Of a stretch of 64,000 nucleotides of DNA, positions 42,974 to 52,874 are shown one piece after another. The stretch spans positions 1-64,000 of the forward strand of contig SZNP01000001.1 in NCBI GenBank assembly GCA_005239435.1. Reading direction: 5' to 3'. Each line of letters begins with the position of its first letter. Position 1 is the first letter of the stretch. The translations under genes were made by a program, and so were the position numbers. This stretch comes from Halorussus salinisoli (GTDB taxonomy: Archaea > Halobacteriota > Halobacteria > Halobacteriales > Haladaptataceae). A model generated the notes under the pieces. The model did not search any database. It was not told the DNA's origin and saw only the letters and a list, made by a program, of their open reading frames with translations.

Positions 42974-43818
42974 CGAATCGCCTCCAGCAGGTTGATGTCT
43001 CGAACGACACCGACGAGTTCGTGGCCGCTCATCAGCGGAATCTGCTCGATATCGTTACTGAGCATCGTCTGTGCCGCTTGCTTGGCGGACTTCTCGCGCG
43101 AAACGGTCACGACGTCGTCGGTCATGAACTCGCGGACCGGCGCGGCCGGAATCTCGACGTTCCGGGTCGGCAGGTAGCGCTTCCCGATGGCCTTGATGGA
43201 CTCCCACTTCCAGTCGTCGTCCTCGTCGGCGATGGAGTCGCCGGTGTCGTCCTCACCTTCGACCACGCGGGCGACTTCGATGATGTCTACCTCGGTCAGC
43301 ATGCCGTCCATCTCACCCTCTTCGTCGAGGACCACGGCGTAGGGGAGATTCGCGTAGTAGAGTTCGCGCTCGGCGACCGTCAGCGGTACGTCGACGTAGG
43401 TGGTGTTCACGTCGCGCGAGGCGATGTCACCGACCGTCGCGTCGCCGTCGACGTCTCCGTCGGCGATGGTCCGAACGACGTCGGTGACGGTGACGATACC
43501 CTCCAACTCGCCGTCCACGACCGGTACGCGGCGTGTGCCTTCGTCGACCATCAGGGCCGCAACGTCTTCGATAGTGGTGTCCTGCGTGGTGGTCGGCACC
43601 TCGCGCATCAGCATGGCGAGTTGGTCCTCGTCGGGGTTCTCGATGAGGTCGTCCCGCGAGATGAGACCGCGGAACTCCTCGGTGCCGTCGGTGTTCTTGA
43701 CCACGGGAACGGACGAGAACGACCGCTCCTGCAGGTACTGTAGTACGTCGTCGCGGGTGCCCGGAAGCTCTACGGTCACGACCTCCGAGCGGGGCGTCAT
43801 GGCTTCGCCGACTTTCAT
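42970..43818 (-). CDS. Protein with four CBS domains
   Basis: The 282-residue protein is made of CBS repeats: AMTPRSEVVTVELPGTRDDV, VPTTTQDTTIEDVAALMVDEG, ASRDVNTTYVDVPLTVAE, and EFMTDDVVTVSREKSAKQAA, each followed by a VPVV, VPVV, AVVL or IPLM strand. Paired CBS domains form Bateman modules that bind adenosine nucleotides, SAM or similar ligands. No catalytic domain is attached. It is first in the operon with glyS, so it may sense a nucleotide linked to translation, which is inference. Confidence 0.9.
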   Translation of the reverse strand: MKVGEAMTPRSEVVTVELPGTRDDVLQYLQERSFSSVPVVKNTDGTEEFRGLISRDDLIENPDEDQLAMLMREVPTTTQDTTIEDVAALMVDEGTRRVPVVDGELEGIVTVTDVVRTIADGDVDGDATVGDIASRDVNTTYVDVPLTVAERELYYANLPYAVVLDEEGEMDGMLTEVDIIEVARVVEGEDDTGDSIADEDDDWKWESIKAIGKRYLPTRNVEIPAAPVREFMTDDVVTVSREKSAKQAAQTMLSNDIEQIPLMSGHELVGVVRDINLLEAIR

Positions 43819-44063
43819 ATTCGCGCGATACGTGTTGGGGCGTCTTGTAGTCTACGAACGGGCATCGGCTTTTCGCCGGATTTCGACCCCGGTTTCGGTG
43901 TATTCTGCCGACCACGGGGCATTCACGGCGAGCGAACCGCGCGAAGTCTGCGAGAATGGACGTGACCGCAGACCCGTCGGAGCGTGCCTCCGACTCCTCC
44001 TGTTACTCCGTTCTACGTCGCACTGCCGTCTCAGTCGAGGAGACGCCGCAGAAAAGCGACCGA

Positions 44064-44648
44064 CTACTCCGACTCCGCTTCGTCGTCCAGCACGTCGTCG
44101 AACTCCACCTGGTAGCCCGTGTACTTGTGCGGTTCCGGGAAGAACTTCTCCACGTCGTCGTGGCGGAACGACCCGAGGTGGGTCTTGTCAAGCTTCTGAA
44201 CGTGAGTGAACATCTCGTCTTCCTTCAGCGCGGTCTTGACCAGTCCGGGCGCGTGGCGCATCTCGAAGTTACCCGCGATGAGGATGGCCGTCTCCGACTC
44301 GGGGTCGAGCAGTTGGGTCAGCATGAAGATGCGACCCTGCATCTCGTTGCGGAACACCCGATACTGAGGGAACTTGCCGGTCTCGACCGCCTCCTCGAAC
44401 GGTTCGGACTTGTTGTCGGGGATGACGTGGACGAACCCCCAGCGGTCCGTCGCACCCACGTCGGGGTTCGTCGGCGCGGTGTGTCCCGCACCGATGGCTA
44501 CGACCTCCCAGCCGTCTTCTTCGAGTTCCTCCTCCATCGCCTTCATGTCGTCGAGGGTGCGTTGCCACGCACCCTTGTGGACCTCGGCACTCGCGGCTAT
44601 CTGCTCGGCGTAATCGGGTTCGTCGTCCCCGTCCCCAGTCTTTGGCAT
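44064..44648 (-). CDS. Conserved haloarchaeal protein of unknown function
   Basis: The 194-residue acidic protein contains HKGAWQRTLDDMKAMEEELE, GWEVVAIGAGHTAPTNPDVG, RWGFVHVIPDNKSEPFEEAV, GRIFMLTQLLDPESETAILIAG and HLGSFRHDDVEKFFPEP. The strand-helix pattern and the lack of cysteines, nucleotide motifs or membrane segments give no function. It may be one of the unnamed DUF75xx haloarchaeal families. It is a single gene starting at ATG 44648. Confidence 0.75.
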   Translation of the reverse strand: MPKTGDGDDEPDYAEQIAASAEVHKGAWQRTLDDMKAMEEELEEDGWEVVAIGAGHTAPTNPDVGATDRWGFVHVIPDNKSEPFEEAVETGKFPQYRVFRNEMQGRIFMLTQLLDPESETAILIAGNFEMRHAPGLVKTALKEDEMFTHVQKLDKTHLGSFRHDDVEKFFPEPHKYTGYQVEFDDVLDDEAESE

Positions 44649-44912
44649 GTGTACGTCTGACGGTCTTCTTATGGTAAAACCTGTTGTTTAGTTGCGAACG
44701 AATCGAAACGAGGCCCGAACCACCGCCGAGCGACGGCCCTCTCGGCCGATTGCGATTCTCGGTTACTACGTCGTCGCACAGACGGCGGACGGTGCCAGTG
44801 TACGTAATATAATATATTTATAACGAAAGAATATGGTCGTCAGACTTTGATATATATTGATCAAACACAGAAGTATGATTCCATCGCCGATACGACGAAC
44901 GTCGTTTAGACG
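44649..44912. other. AT-rich intergenic region
   Basis: 264 bp without genes. Between 44805 and 44880 the composition falls to mostly A/T (ATATAATATATTTATAACG, TGATATATATTGATCAAAC). It separates the minus-strand ABC operon's last gene from the next gene on that strand and may carry a termination signal and the promoter for the gene at 44648. Confidence 0.45.
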
Positions 44913-45389
44913 CTACGCCGCGACGCCGAACACCGTCTCCATCACGAACGACCACGCGAGCGTCGCCAGACTGGCGACGAACATCTTGACCGCTATCGAG
45001 AGACGTTCGTTCGGTGGGAGCGAGTACCACGGGAGCGGTGGAATTCGCTGGACGGCCGCCTGAAATCGGGTCTCGTCGCGTCCGCCGACGACCGTCCCCT
45101 TCGGTTCGTTCTTGGTCACCCTGACCTTGCCGTCCTCGGTCTGCTCGGTGTCCCACGGCGGGTCCGGCCGCATCTGGAACGTCGCGTAGCCGAACAGCAG
45201 GAGGCCGACGACGAACATCACGAACTTCGCAGTCACGAGACCGCCGCCGACCGCGAGACCGACCAGCGTGCCCACGACGAACACGAGTGCGGCGACTGCG
45301 AGCGCGTACACGACAGCGTCGAGAAGCTGACGCGCGCGCCGCGAGAGCGTTGACGTATCGGTCATCTCCGAGGACGTGGACGACGACAT
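44913..45389 (-). CDS. Membrane protein ending the peptide ABC operon
   Basis: The 158-residue protein has two adjacent membrane segments (about 26-47, VVYALAVAALVFVVGTLVGLA; 52-68, KFVMFVVGLLLFGYATF), a soluble middle (PDPPWDTEQTEDGKVRVTKN) and a last hydrophobic segment (VKMFVASLATLAWSFVMETV). It starts immediately after the dppF stop, so it is cotranscribed with the transporter. It has no ABC permease signature. I do not recognise the family. Confidence 0.75.
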   Translation of the reverse strand: MSSSTSSEMTDTSTLSRRARQLLDAVVYALAVAALVFVVGTLVGLAVGGGLVTAKFVMFVVGLLLFGYATFQMRPDPPWDTEQTEDGKVRVTKNEPKGTVVGGRDETRFQAAVQRIPPLPWYSLPPNERLSIAVKMFVASLATLAWSFVMETVFGVAA

Positions 45390-46721
45390 CTACCGCTCGG
45401 TGTACGGGACGAACTCGTCGGGTTCTGTGTACTCCGACATGTGTCGGTGACAGTGGCTGAGCCGTCCGGTCTCGCTGACGACGTGGTCGTCGGGCTTTTC
45501 GGTGTCACAGATGCTTCCGAACTCCTCGCGGAGGACCGTACGGGCCTGGGACTCGTCGTTTTCCTCGACGTACTTGGCCGCGCGGTCGACGTACTCCTCG
45601 ACTTCGCGCGAGAGGTCGAAGTCGCCGAACAGTTCCCGCTTAATTTCGTCGATGTCGGAGAACCGCGTCTCCATCCCGAGCATCTCCTTGGCCTGCTCGG
45701 TCAGCGACTTCTCGGCGCGTGACCGTTCTCGAAGCACCTCGCGGAACACCTCGATGGCGACCCACACGTCGGGGTCCATGTCCTGGTACTTGTCCGGCCG
45801 AATCTTCATCGGGCACCGCGTCGTGAACGGACACCCCGTCGGCGGGTCGCGCGGACTCGGCGGCGTCCCACGCAGGGTGATGCGCTCCTTGTCGGACGTG
45901 GGGTCGGGTTCCGGAATCGCCGACAGCAGCGAGTGAGTGTAGGGGTTCTTGGGGTCCTCGAACAACTCGTCGGTCTCGCCCAGTTCCATGACGTTGCCGA
46001 GATACATCACGGCCACGCGGTCGCAGATGTGGCGGACCACGCTCAGGTCGTGGGCGATGAACAGGTAGGTCAGGCCGAACTCGTCCTGCAGGTCTTCGAG
46101 CAGGTTGAGAATCTGGGCCTGCACCGACACGTCGAGCGCCGAGACGGGCTCGTCCAGCACGACGAACTCGGGTTCGAGTGCCAGTGCGCGGGCGATACCG
46201 ATGCGCTGGCGCTGACCGCCCGAGAACTGGTGGGGATACCGGTAGTAGTGTTCCGGCTGAAGGCCGACCACGTCGAGGAGTTCGCGCACGCGCTCGCGGC
46301 GCTCCTGCGGCGTGTTCCAGTCGTGAACGTCCAGCGGCTCCCGGACGATTTCGCCGATGGTCATCCGGTCGTTGAGGCTGGACTCGGGGTCCTGAAACAC
46401 CATCTGGCTGTTGCGCCGCCAGTCTTTCAGCTCCGACCCCGAGAGTTGGGTAACGTCGGTGCCGTCGAACAGCACTTCCCCGGAGGTGGCGCTTTCGAGT
46501 TGGATGAGCGTCCGGCCGAGCGTCGTCTTCCCGCATCCGGACTCGCCGACCAGACCCAGCGTCTCGCCGCGCTTGATTTCGAAGTTTACGCCATCGACTG
46601 CTTTCACCGGATTCGACTCGACGATGCCGCCCTCGTCGTAGTAGGTCTTGAGGTCGTTGACCTCTACGAGCGTCTCGCCCGCGGCGACGCTGACGGACTC
46701 CTGTTGAATTTGCTCACTCAT
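45390..46721 (-). CDS. dppF: Peptide ABC transporter ATP-binding protein (DppF-like)
   Basis: One of two ATPases driving peptide import. Walker A is [13 protein letters not shown] (about 57-69), signature [17 protein letters not shown], Walker [14 protein letters not shown], and the H-loop [10 protein letters not shown]. The C-terminal oligopeptide-transporter domain begins normally ([20 protein letters not shown]), but the two cysteine pairs are separated by about 100 helical, charged residues ([20 protein letters not shown] to [15 protein letters not shown]) before ICDTEKP and GRLSHCHRH. This makes it 443 residues, against about 330 in bacteria. It overlaps dppD by 4 nt. Confidence 0.93.
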   Translation of the reverse strand: MSEQIQQESVSVAAGETLVEVNDLKTYYDEGGIVESNPVKAVDGVNFEIKRGETLGLVGESGCGKTTLGRTLIQLESATSGEVLFDGTDVTQLSGSELKDWRRNSQMVFQDPESSLNDRMTIGEIVREPLDVHDWNTPQERRERVRELLDVVGLQPEHYYRYPHQFSGGQRQRIGIARALALEPEFVVLDEPVSALDVSVQAQILNLLEDLQDEFGLTYLFIAHDLSVVRHICDRVAVMYLGNVMELGETDELFEDPKNPYTHSLLSAIPEPDPTSDKERITLRGTPPSPRDPPTGCPFTTRCPMKIRPDKYQDMDPDVWVAIEVFREVLRERSRAEKSLTEQAKEMLGMETRFSDIDEIKRELFGDFDLSREVEEYVDRAAKYVEENDESQARTVLREEFGSICDTEKPDDHVVSETGRLSHCHRHMSEYTEPDEFVPYTER

Positions 46722-47800
46722 CGTTCACTCACCTCTCGCTGACTCTCGCGCTGTTCGTGTAACTCGACCGCCTCCCGCTGGGACTCGTCTTCTGGATACA
46801 GCAGACAGGCCGCGGTGTGGTCCTGCGAGTCGCTGTCGACTGCCACCGACGCCGGGTGGACCCGCGTACAGTCCTCGAACGCCTTCGGACACCGAGGCTC
46901 GAACCGACAGTAGCCCGCGGGTTCGTTCGGCGTCGGCACGTCGCCTTCGATGGTCTGGAGTCGGTCGGCGTCGGGTTGGTTGCCCGGAATCGACCGAAGA
47001 AGCCCCTGCGTATAGGGATGCCGGGGGTTTCCGAACAGCTCCTCGACCGGCGCGCTCTCGACGATTTCGCCCGCGTACATCACGTTCACGCGGTCCGAAA
47101 CCTCCGCGATGACACCCATGTCGTGGGTGATGAACATGATGGCGAGACCTCGCTCCTCCTGTAGCTCCTGGAGGAGTTCGAGAATCTGGGCCTGAATCGT
47201 CACGTCGAGCGCGGTCGTCGGCTCGTCACAGATGAGCAGTTCCGGGTCGCAGGCCAGTGCCATGGCGATGACTGCCCGCTGGCGCATCCCGCCCGAGAAC
47301 TCGTGGGGGTACTCTTTGACCCGCCGAGACGCGTCGGGAATCCCGACGGCTTCGAGCAGGTTGATGGCCTCTTCGGTGGCCTCCGCGCCGTGCAGGTTCT
47401 GATGAAGCCGGAGCGCCTCCTTGATCTGGTTGCCCACCGTGTAGACGGGGTTGAGCGACGTCAACGGGTCCTGGAACACCATCGCGATGTCGCTCCCTCG
47501 GAGGTTCCGGTACTCCTTCTCGGTCTTCTGCGTGAGGTCTTCGCCGCGGAACTTGATGCGACTCCCCTCCAGCACGCGGCCGGGCGAGTCGACGAGTCCC
47601 ATGATGGACCGGGCGGTGACGCTCTTGCCCGACCCACTCTCCCCGACGATGCCGACGGTTTCGCCGCGTCGGATGTCGAAGTTCACGCCGTCGACGGCCC
47701 GGATGACCTCCTTGTCCGTGAAGAAGGCGGTCTGGAGGTTCTGAACCGACAGCAGGGGTTCGTCCTCGCTCCGAACTGCGGAAGTCTCTCGCTGTGCCAT
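46718..47800 (-). CDS. dppD: Peptide ABC transporter ATP-binding protein (DppD-like)
   Basis: The second ATPase. It has Walker [16 protein letters not shown] (about 50-64), signature [17 protein letters not shown], Walker [15 protein letters not shown] and H-loop [12 protein letters not shown]. The C-terminal domain carries the usual cysteines ([24 protein letters not shown]) of the oligo/dipeptide family, thought to bind an Fe-S cluster in this group. The 360-residue length is normal. Start overlaps the dppC stop by one base. Confidence 0.93.
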   Translation of the reverse strand: MAQRETSAVRSEDEPLLSVQNLQTAFFTDKEVIRAVDGVNFDIRRGETVGIVGESGSGKSVTARSIMGLVDSPGRVLEGSRIKFRGEDLTQKTEKEYRNLRGSDIAMVFQDPLTSLNPVYTVGNQIKEALRLHQNLHGAEATEEAINLLEAVGIPDASRRVKEYPHEFSGGMRQRAVIAMALACDPELLICDEPTTALDVTIQAQILELLQELQEERGLAIMFITHDMGVIAEVSDRVNVMYAGEIVESAPVEELFGNPRHPYTQGLLRSIPGNQPDADRLQTIEGDVPTPNEPAGYCRFEPRCPKAFEDCTRVHPASVAVDSDSQDHTAACLLYPEDESQREAVELHEQRESQREVSER

Positions 47801-49194
47801 CAGGCACCACCTCCGCTGGCCGCGGCGACTTCAGCGTCGCCTTCGCCGCTATTGCTCTGCGGGTCGATGGCGTCGCGGATGCCGTCGCCCAGCGCGTTGA
47901 ACGCGGTCACGACCAGCACGATTAGTACGCCGGGGATGAACGAGATGTGCCACGACGACGTGGTGACGTACGACTGGCCGATGTTGACCGCTCGGCCCCA
48001 CTCGGGCGTCGGCGGGTTGATACCCAGTCCGAGGAACGACAGGCCAGCGACCGCGATGATGATACCACCGAGGCTCATCGAGGCGTACACCAGCAGATAG
48101 CCGAGGATGTACGGTGCCATGTGCTTCCGCATCGTGACGTGTGGTCGCTGTCCGAAACTTTTTGCGGCGTCGATCCACTCCTGCTCGGCGACCTGCATCG
48201 CCGGTCCACGGACCGACCGCCACAGGAACGGCCACCCGGTTCCCGCGAAGATGACCGCCAACAGGAAGCCGCCGCTGTAGATTTCGGCTAGCCACGTTCC
48301 GCTCAGGACGACAGACAGGAGCATCACGAAGAGGAGTCTGGGCAAGGACATTATCGAGTCACCCACGATGACGACAGCGAGGTCTACCAGCCCCTTGTAG
48401 TACGCCGTCAACAGCGCGAACGCCGCCGCGATGAAACTGCTCACGCCGATGGAGACGAGACCGATGAACAGCGATATCCTGGCTCCCGCGGCCATGAAGG
48501 TGAACATGTCTTTCCCGGTCGGTAACGTCCCGAAGGGGTGCCACCGCCCGTACTCGTCGTAGGTCATCGGTCCCACGTTCCGGTCGGGCGTCCCCTGCGA
48601 GCGCGACCCGAGGTTGGCGGCCCCGACGGTGATGTTCTCCAGTTGGCCGTCGTCGTTGTAGTACTCGATGTGGTGCGAATACGGGTTGGAGATGGTGCGG
48701 TCGACCGTCGTCGGCCCGAGCGCCGGAGCGAACATCGCCATCACGACGAACGCGAACACGATGACAGCGCCGAACTGACCCCAGCGGTGACCGCGGAGTC
48801 GGTCGACCATGTCGTCGCGCGGCGTCCAGTCGGCGTACCGGTAGTGCTCTCGGAAGACGAGGTAGCCCCGCCAGAGCCACACCATCCACACGAACGCGTA
48901 GGCGTAGATGAGTACGACTCGCAACGCCCACGCGTAGGCGGGCGCGAGGTTCATGAACGTCTCCTTCCAGACGCCGTCCGGCGTCTGATAGCCGTTGTTA
49001 GCGATGAGGTCGCGCGTGAGGAGCGTCGGTAACTCGATCGGCGAACCGACGAGACCGGTCAGGAAGTGGACAACTGCACCGGCTTCTAGCGCGAACAGGA
49101 CCAGTGCGCCAGCCAACCATCCCAGTGCGGGACCGGGGTTCTCTTTGACACGCGTCGCGAGCGAAGCGTCCTCATGCTCTCTGTCTACGCTCAT
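47800..49194 (-). CDS. dppC: Peptide ABC transporter permease (DppC-like)
   Basis: The 464-residue inner permease has an N-terminal membrane segment (about 25-45), a second after residue 85, a loop, and then the DppC core: FGAVIVFAFVVMAMFAPALG, a large extracytoplasmic insert, and RISLFIGLVSIGVSSFIAAA with the coupling-helix EAA-like motif EQEWIDAAKSFGQRP. It is longer than bacterial homologues because of the extra N-terminal membrane pair and the insert. The ATG at 49194 is one base after the dppB stop (TAACATG); the GTG at 49203 is less likely. Confidence 0.9.
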   Translation of the reverse strand: MSVDREHEDASLATRVKENPGPALGWLAGALVLFALEAGAVVHFLTGLVGSPIELPTLLTRDLIANNGYQTPDGVWKETFMNLAPAYAWALRVVLIYAYAFVWMVWLWRGYLVFREHYRYADWTPRDDMVDRLRGHRWGQFGAVIVFAFVVMAMFAPALGPTTVDRTISNPYSHHIEYYNDDGQLENITVGAANLGSRSQGTPDRNVGPMTYDEYGRWHPFGTLPTGKDMFTFMAAGARISLFIGLVSIGVSSFIAAAFALLTAYYKGLVDLAVVIVGDSIMSLPRLLFVMLLSVVLSGTWLAEIYSGGFLLAVIFAGTGWPFLWRSVRGPAMQVAEQEWIDAAKSFGQRPHVTMRKHMAPYILGYLLVYASMSLGGIIIAVAGLSFLGLGINPPTPEWGRAVNIGQSYVTTSSWHISFIPGVLIVLVVTAFNALGDGIRDAIDPQSNSGEGDAEVAAASGGGA

Positions 49195-49195
49195 G

Positions 49196-50212
49196 TTAGG
49201 CACCTCCGTCGTAGCCGACTCGCGGGTCGATTATCGTGTACAGGAAGTCTTGCATTATGTTGATGAGCACGACGAGCAGGATGAAGATGAACATCAGCGA
49301 CCCGACCAGCGGCATGTCGCCGTTCTTGACCGCCTGGAAGAACAGGTAGCCGATACCGCTGATGTCGAACACGGTCTCGACCAGCACCGACCCGCCGATG
49401 AGCAGGAACGCCTCGCCCGTGATGATGGGCACCAGCGGGATGAGCGCGTTCCGGAAGATGTGCTTCCAGACGAGCGACCGGGGCGGGACGCCCTTCGCTT
49501 TCGCCGTCTCGATGAAGTTGGAGTTTACGGTCTCTAGAACCGCAGTCCGGCCGATTCGCATCTCGTTACCCATCGACGCCGAACCGAGGACGATGGCGGC
49601 CGGTGCGATCTTCTTGAGCGCCTTCAAGAACCCGTCTACCGAGGTGAGGTCGCCGAGCGGCGGCGGTCCCGTCACGTTGGTGGCGTAGAGGAAGCTCTGC
49701 CAGTCGAAGCCGAAGAAGAACTTCTCGGACTGGGAGAGGACACTCATCAGGATGACCGCCAGCCAGAAGTTCGGCATCGCCCGCCAGACGATACCGCCGA
49801 ACGACGCGATGTAGTCGCTGAACGTGTTCGGGTTCAGCCCGGCGTAGAAACCGAGCGGAATGCCGATGAAGATGGCGATGAGCACCGACCAGAATCCGAG
49901 CCAGATGGTCCGCGGCGCGTAACTGAGCACCAGCGAATAGACGCTCGTGTCCGGCTGGAGCACCCACGACTCGCCCAAGTCGAAGGTGAACATGTTGATC
50001 ATATAGTCGATGTACTGCTGCCAAAGTGGTTGGTTCAGACCGAGCTGTCGTTTGATACTGTTGTACGCCTGTGGGTTCCCCTGTGGTCCCAGAATTGCAG
50101 ATACCGGGTCGAGCGGTCCGGCGCGAATCACGAGGAACGTGATAGATGCTCCGAACAGTAACACCGGGACCGAAAGCAGTACCCGTTTTGCGAAGTATTG
50201 CCACCGGCTCAC
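49196..50212 (-). CDS. dppB: Peptide ABC transporter permease (DppB-like)
   Basis: The 338-residue permease has six membrane spans. It starts with FAKRVLLSVPVLLFGASITF, includes PLDPVSAILGPQGNPQAYNSIKR (the DppB extracytoplasmic motif), LPLGFYAGL-like IGIPLGFYAGLNPN, and the EAA loop NSNFIETAKAKGVPPRSLVWKH. It forms the channel with DppC. The start is GTG at 50212. AAATTTATCACG about 70-80 nt upstream suggests an internal promoter between dppA and dppB. Confidence 0.93.
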   Translation of the reverse strand: MSRWQYFAKRVLLSVPVLLFGASITFLVIRAGPLDPVSAILGPQGNPQAYNSIKRQLGLNQPLWQQYIDYMINMFTFDLGESWVLQPDTSVYSLVLSYAPRTIWLGFWSVLIAIFIGIPLGFYAGLNPNTFSDYIASFGGIVWRAMPNFWLAVILMSVLSQSEKFFFGFDWQSFLYATNVTGPPPLGDLTSVDGFLKALKKIAPAAIVLGSASMGNEMRIGRTAVLETVNSNFIETAKAKGVPPRSLVWKHIFRNALIPLVPIITGEAFLLIGGSVLVETVFDISGIGYLFFQAVKNGDMPLVGSLMFIFILLVVLINIMQDFLYTIIDPRVGYDGGA

Positions 50213-50455
50213 GGCGAACCACCGCCGTGACTGCGGCTACTTCGGCCGAATTGTACGTACCCAAACTGGACCGCGAACATACGTGATAAATTTGAGGGTC
50301 TTCTCATTATGTCTTGCGCTTTCCGGCACCAACCCCCGACTCCGGTCTACAGGCCTTCTACTGGCGATAAACGGGACTTGAGCGCAGTGCTATTTCGCCG
50401 TTACGTGTGAAAAGAATATGACGGTCGTGGCCGCTGCGTTCGACGCTCGCCGTCG

Positions 50456-52312
50456 TTACTTCCGGTCGCCGATTTCGACCTTGTTGTACATCTGGCGGCT
50501 GACGCCAGCACCGCCGAAGCGCGGGCAGTCGACCCAGTCGTACTTGAACCGCTCGTCCATGCGGTGGTAGGTCGGCAGGAAGCCGAGGTCCTCCCAGTTG
50601 GCCTCCTCGATCTCGACGTAGGCCTCGTTGCGAGCCTTCTCGGCCTCGTCGGTCGGAGCCGCGTTGTTCTCGACGGTCTTCCACGCTTCCTTCGCTCGCT
50701 CGGCCGCGTCGGTGCCCGACCAGTTGATGTAGGAGATGGGGGCATCCAGCGAGGTGTCGGTTTGCGGCGGGTTGAGAAGCTGCAGGAAGTTGTCCGGGGC
50801 GGGCCAGTCCATTACCCATCCGAGCGAGTACGCTTGGAGGTTCCCGTTACGACCGCGCTTGAGGAGGGTCGAGAACGGCGCTCGCTCGACGTTCATCTCG
50901 ATGTGCGCGCTGGAGAGCTTGTCACGCAGAAGCTTGCCGAGTTCCGCCCACGTGTCGGACGACTCGTAGGCCGTGAAGGTGAACGAGGCCTTGTTGTCGG
51001 GACCGTAGCCAGCCTCCTCCATGACTTTCTTGGCCTCGCCGAGCTTGGCCTCGTTGTAGCCGTAGGGGTAGTTGTTCTTGGCGTGCTTCTCGTACTCGGG
51101 CGCACCGCCGGGGTAGATGGACGGCGGCGTGAAGTGGTACGAACTCTCGCCACGACCCTTGAACACCTTGTCGACGGCTTCCTGCTGGTTCAGGGCGTAG
51201 GCGGCCGCCTGACGGACCGGCTTCTCGACGGCGTCGGTGTTGAAGCCGATGTAGAACGCGTTGATGGTTGCGAATCCGGTGTAGTCCATCGTCGCGTCGC
51301 TCTTGGTCGGGCCGTACGTACCGACTTTCCGACCCACGTCGTCAGTCTCCTCGACGTTGACCTTGTTCGGGTTGTACTTGGCGGTCGGGAGCTGCTCGCC
51401 CGACACCATGTCGGCGTTCTGGTTGACGATACCGTAGTTGTAGATGGCGTCCGAACTGGACGAAATGTTCCAGTGGACACCGTCGATGTTCGCCACGCTA
51501 CCGTGGTAGTCCTCGTACTTCGTGACCTTGGCTTCGGTGTTGCTCTGCCACTTGTCGAACTTGAAGGGACCCGCACCGATGGGGTTCTCGGTCGAGAACT
51601 TCTTGTGGCTCATTTCGCCCTCGTAGCCGTCGATGTCGCCGACGATTCCTTCGGGGACCGCGGCGAACGACGTGTACGCCAACATCTCCATCGTGGCGTG
51701 GAACGGCTCCGAAAGCTGCATCTCGATGGTGTAGTCGTCTACTGCTTCGACGGCCATCGAGCCGGACTTGTAGACCTCGGACTCCTCGCCGTCTTCCGTG
51801 ACCGTCTCGGTCTCGTGTTCGACGCCGATGGACGAGAGGATGAAGTAGGCCCGCCGGGAGTTGCTGGAGGCCGCGAGGCGTTCCCACGAGTAGACGAAGT
51901 CCTGTGCCGTGACTTCGTCGCCGTTGTGGAACTTGACGCCTTCCTTGAGCTTGAGCGTGTAGGTCGTGAAGTCCTCGGAAATATCGTGACCTTTGGCGAT
52001 CTGGTTTTCGATCTCGATGCTCCCGTTCGGGTAGTTCATCAGGCCGTCGAACACCTGCTGGATGACCGTACCACCAGCGGTGTCGGTCGACTTGACGGGG
52101 TCGAGCGTGCTTATCGTGGAGTTGATCAGCCGAAGAACGTTGGCGTCGTCGCTCGGCTTGTTGGTGTCGCCACCTTCGTCCGTCTGGTTGCCTTCGGTGG
52201 TCGTCGTCTGGTTACCGTCCCCACCGGTACAGCCAGCGAGGGCTACAGCCGATGCCGCACCGCCGGTCGCTTGCAGGAATCGACGGCGGCTGAGGTTGTC
52301 AGTATCTGTCAT
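50456..52312 (-). CDS. dppA: Peptide ABC transporter substrate-binding lipoprotein
   Basis: This 618-residue family 5 solute-binding protein opens with a Tat signal (MTDTDNLSRRRFLQATGG) and a lipobox VALAGC (Cys about 28), followed by a Thr/Asn/Gln-rich tether, as usual for haloarchaeal lipoproteins. The mature part has GDEVTAQDFVYSWERLA, NPIGAGPFKFDKWQ and YNEAKLGEAKKVMEEAGYGP, all typical of DppA/OppA proteins. It is the first gene, 243 nt before dppB. The start ATG 52312 places the twin arginines at the standard distance; the frame extends four residues further up. Confidence 0.93.
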   Translation of the reverse strand: MTDTDNLSRRRFLQATGGAASAVALAGCTGGDGNQTTTTEGNQTDEGGDTNKPSDDANVLRLINSTISTLDPVKSTDTAGGTVIQQVFDGLMNYPNGSIEIENQIAKGHDISEDFTTYTLKLKEGVKFHNGDEVTAQDFVYSWERLAASSNSRRAYFILSSIGVEHETETVTEDGEESEVYKSGSMAVEAVDDYTIEMQLSEPFHATMEMLAYTSFAAVPEGIVGDIDGYEGEMSHKKFSTENPIGAGPFKFDKWQSNTEAKVTKYEDYHGSVANIDGVHWNISSSSDAIYNYGIVNQNADMVSGEQLPTAKYNPNKVNVEETDDVGRKVGTYGPTKSDATMDYTGFATINAFYIGFNTDAVEKPVRQAAAYALNQQEAVDKVFKGRGESSYHFTPPSIYPGGAPEYEKHAKNNYPYGYNEAKLGEAKKVMEEAGYGPDNKASFTFTAYESSDTWAELGKLLRDKLSSAHIEMNVERAPFSTLLKRGRNGNLQAYSLGWVMDWPAPDNFLQLLNPPQTDTSLDAPISYINWSGTDAAERAKEAWKTVENNAAPTDEAEKARNEAYVEIEEANWEDLGFLPTYHRMDERFKYDWVDCPRFGGAGVSRQMYNKVEIGDRK

Positions 52313-52605
52313 CCAACCGCCCATTGTAAAGCAGACCGGATAAACTTACCGTTTGTTACTTAGGGAAACCTCGGCTTACTACCTCGATTACCTCGTCTCT
52401 AGACGTATTTCGGCCGTTCTTTTCTCTTCCTCCGGCCACTCCCGCCGGAACGCCGGGGCTCTCCGGACCTGTTTCGGTCCATCTCGTACCAGAAATCTGG
52501 CAGTAACGCGGTGTGGTATCAAGTCTCACTATTTGAAGGCTTCGGTTTCTACCACGGGTCTGGCGTTTCGGAGCGTTTATTAACCCATGATACCACGTGT
52601 CACAT

Positions 52606-52776
52606 ATGGCCCCGAACACGGCCACTCCGTCGGAATCGGTCGCACAGCGCGAGGTTATGGCCTCGCTGGACGATGATGGTCGCACGGAGCGACTCATCAT
52701 CGCGGACACGACGGCCGACGACGCGTGGCTTTCGGTCCCCGTATCCGGAAGCGTCGCCCTCCAGGACTGGCAGTAG
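52606..52776 (+). CDS. Small haloarchaeal protein, 56 aa
   Basis: The frame reads MAPNTATPSESVAQREVMAS, then DDGRTERLIIADTTADDAWL and SVPVSGSVALQDWQ. An acidic beta-rich peptide of this type (ending LQDW) resembles a short haloarchaeal DUF family. GTTTATTAAC about 28 nt before the ATG supports a leaderless transcript divergent from dppA. Function unknown. Confidence 0.65.
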   Translation: MAPNTATPSESVAQREVMASLDDDGRTERLIIADTTADDAWLSVPVSGSVALQDWQ

Positions 52777-52874
52777 CGGTCTCGAACCGCCCTCCGTTTT
52801 CCGGCACTGTCCGATACCGCTCCGGTAACGAGTCAATACTAAACCTTTTCCCGACGCTCTTCCTTCCACGATAC

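Noticed and set aside
50564..52363. Plus-strand frame of 599 codons opposite the binding protein
   Set aside because: Antisense shadow; the minus strand encodes a Tat lipoprotein with family 5 motifs.
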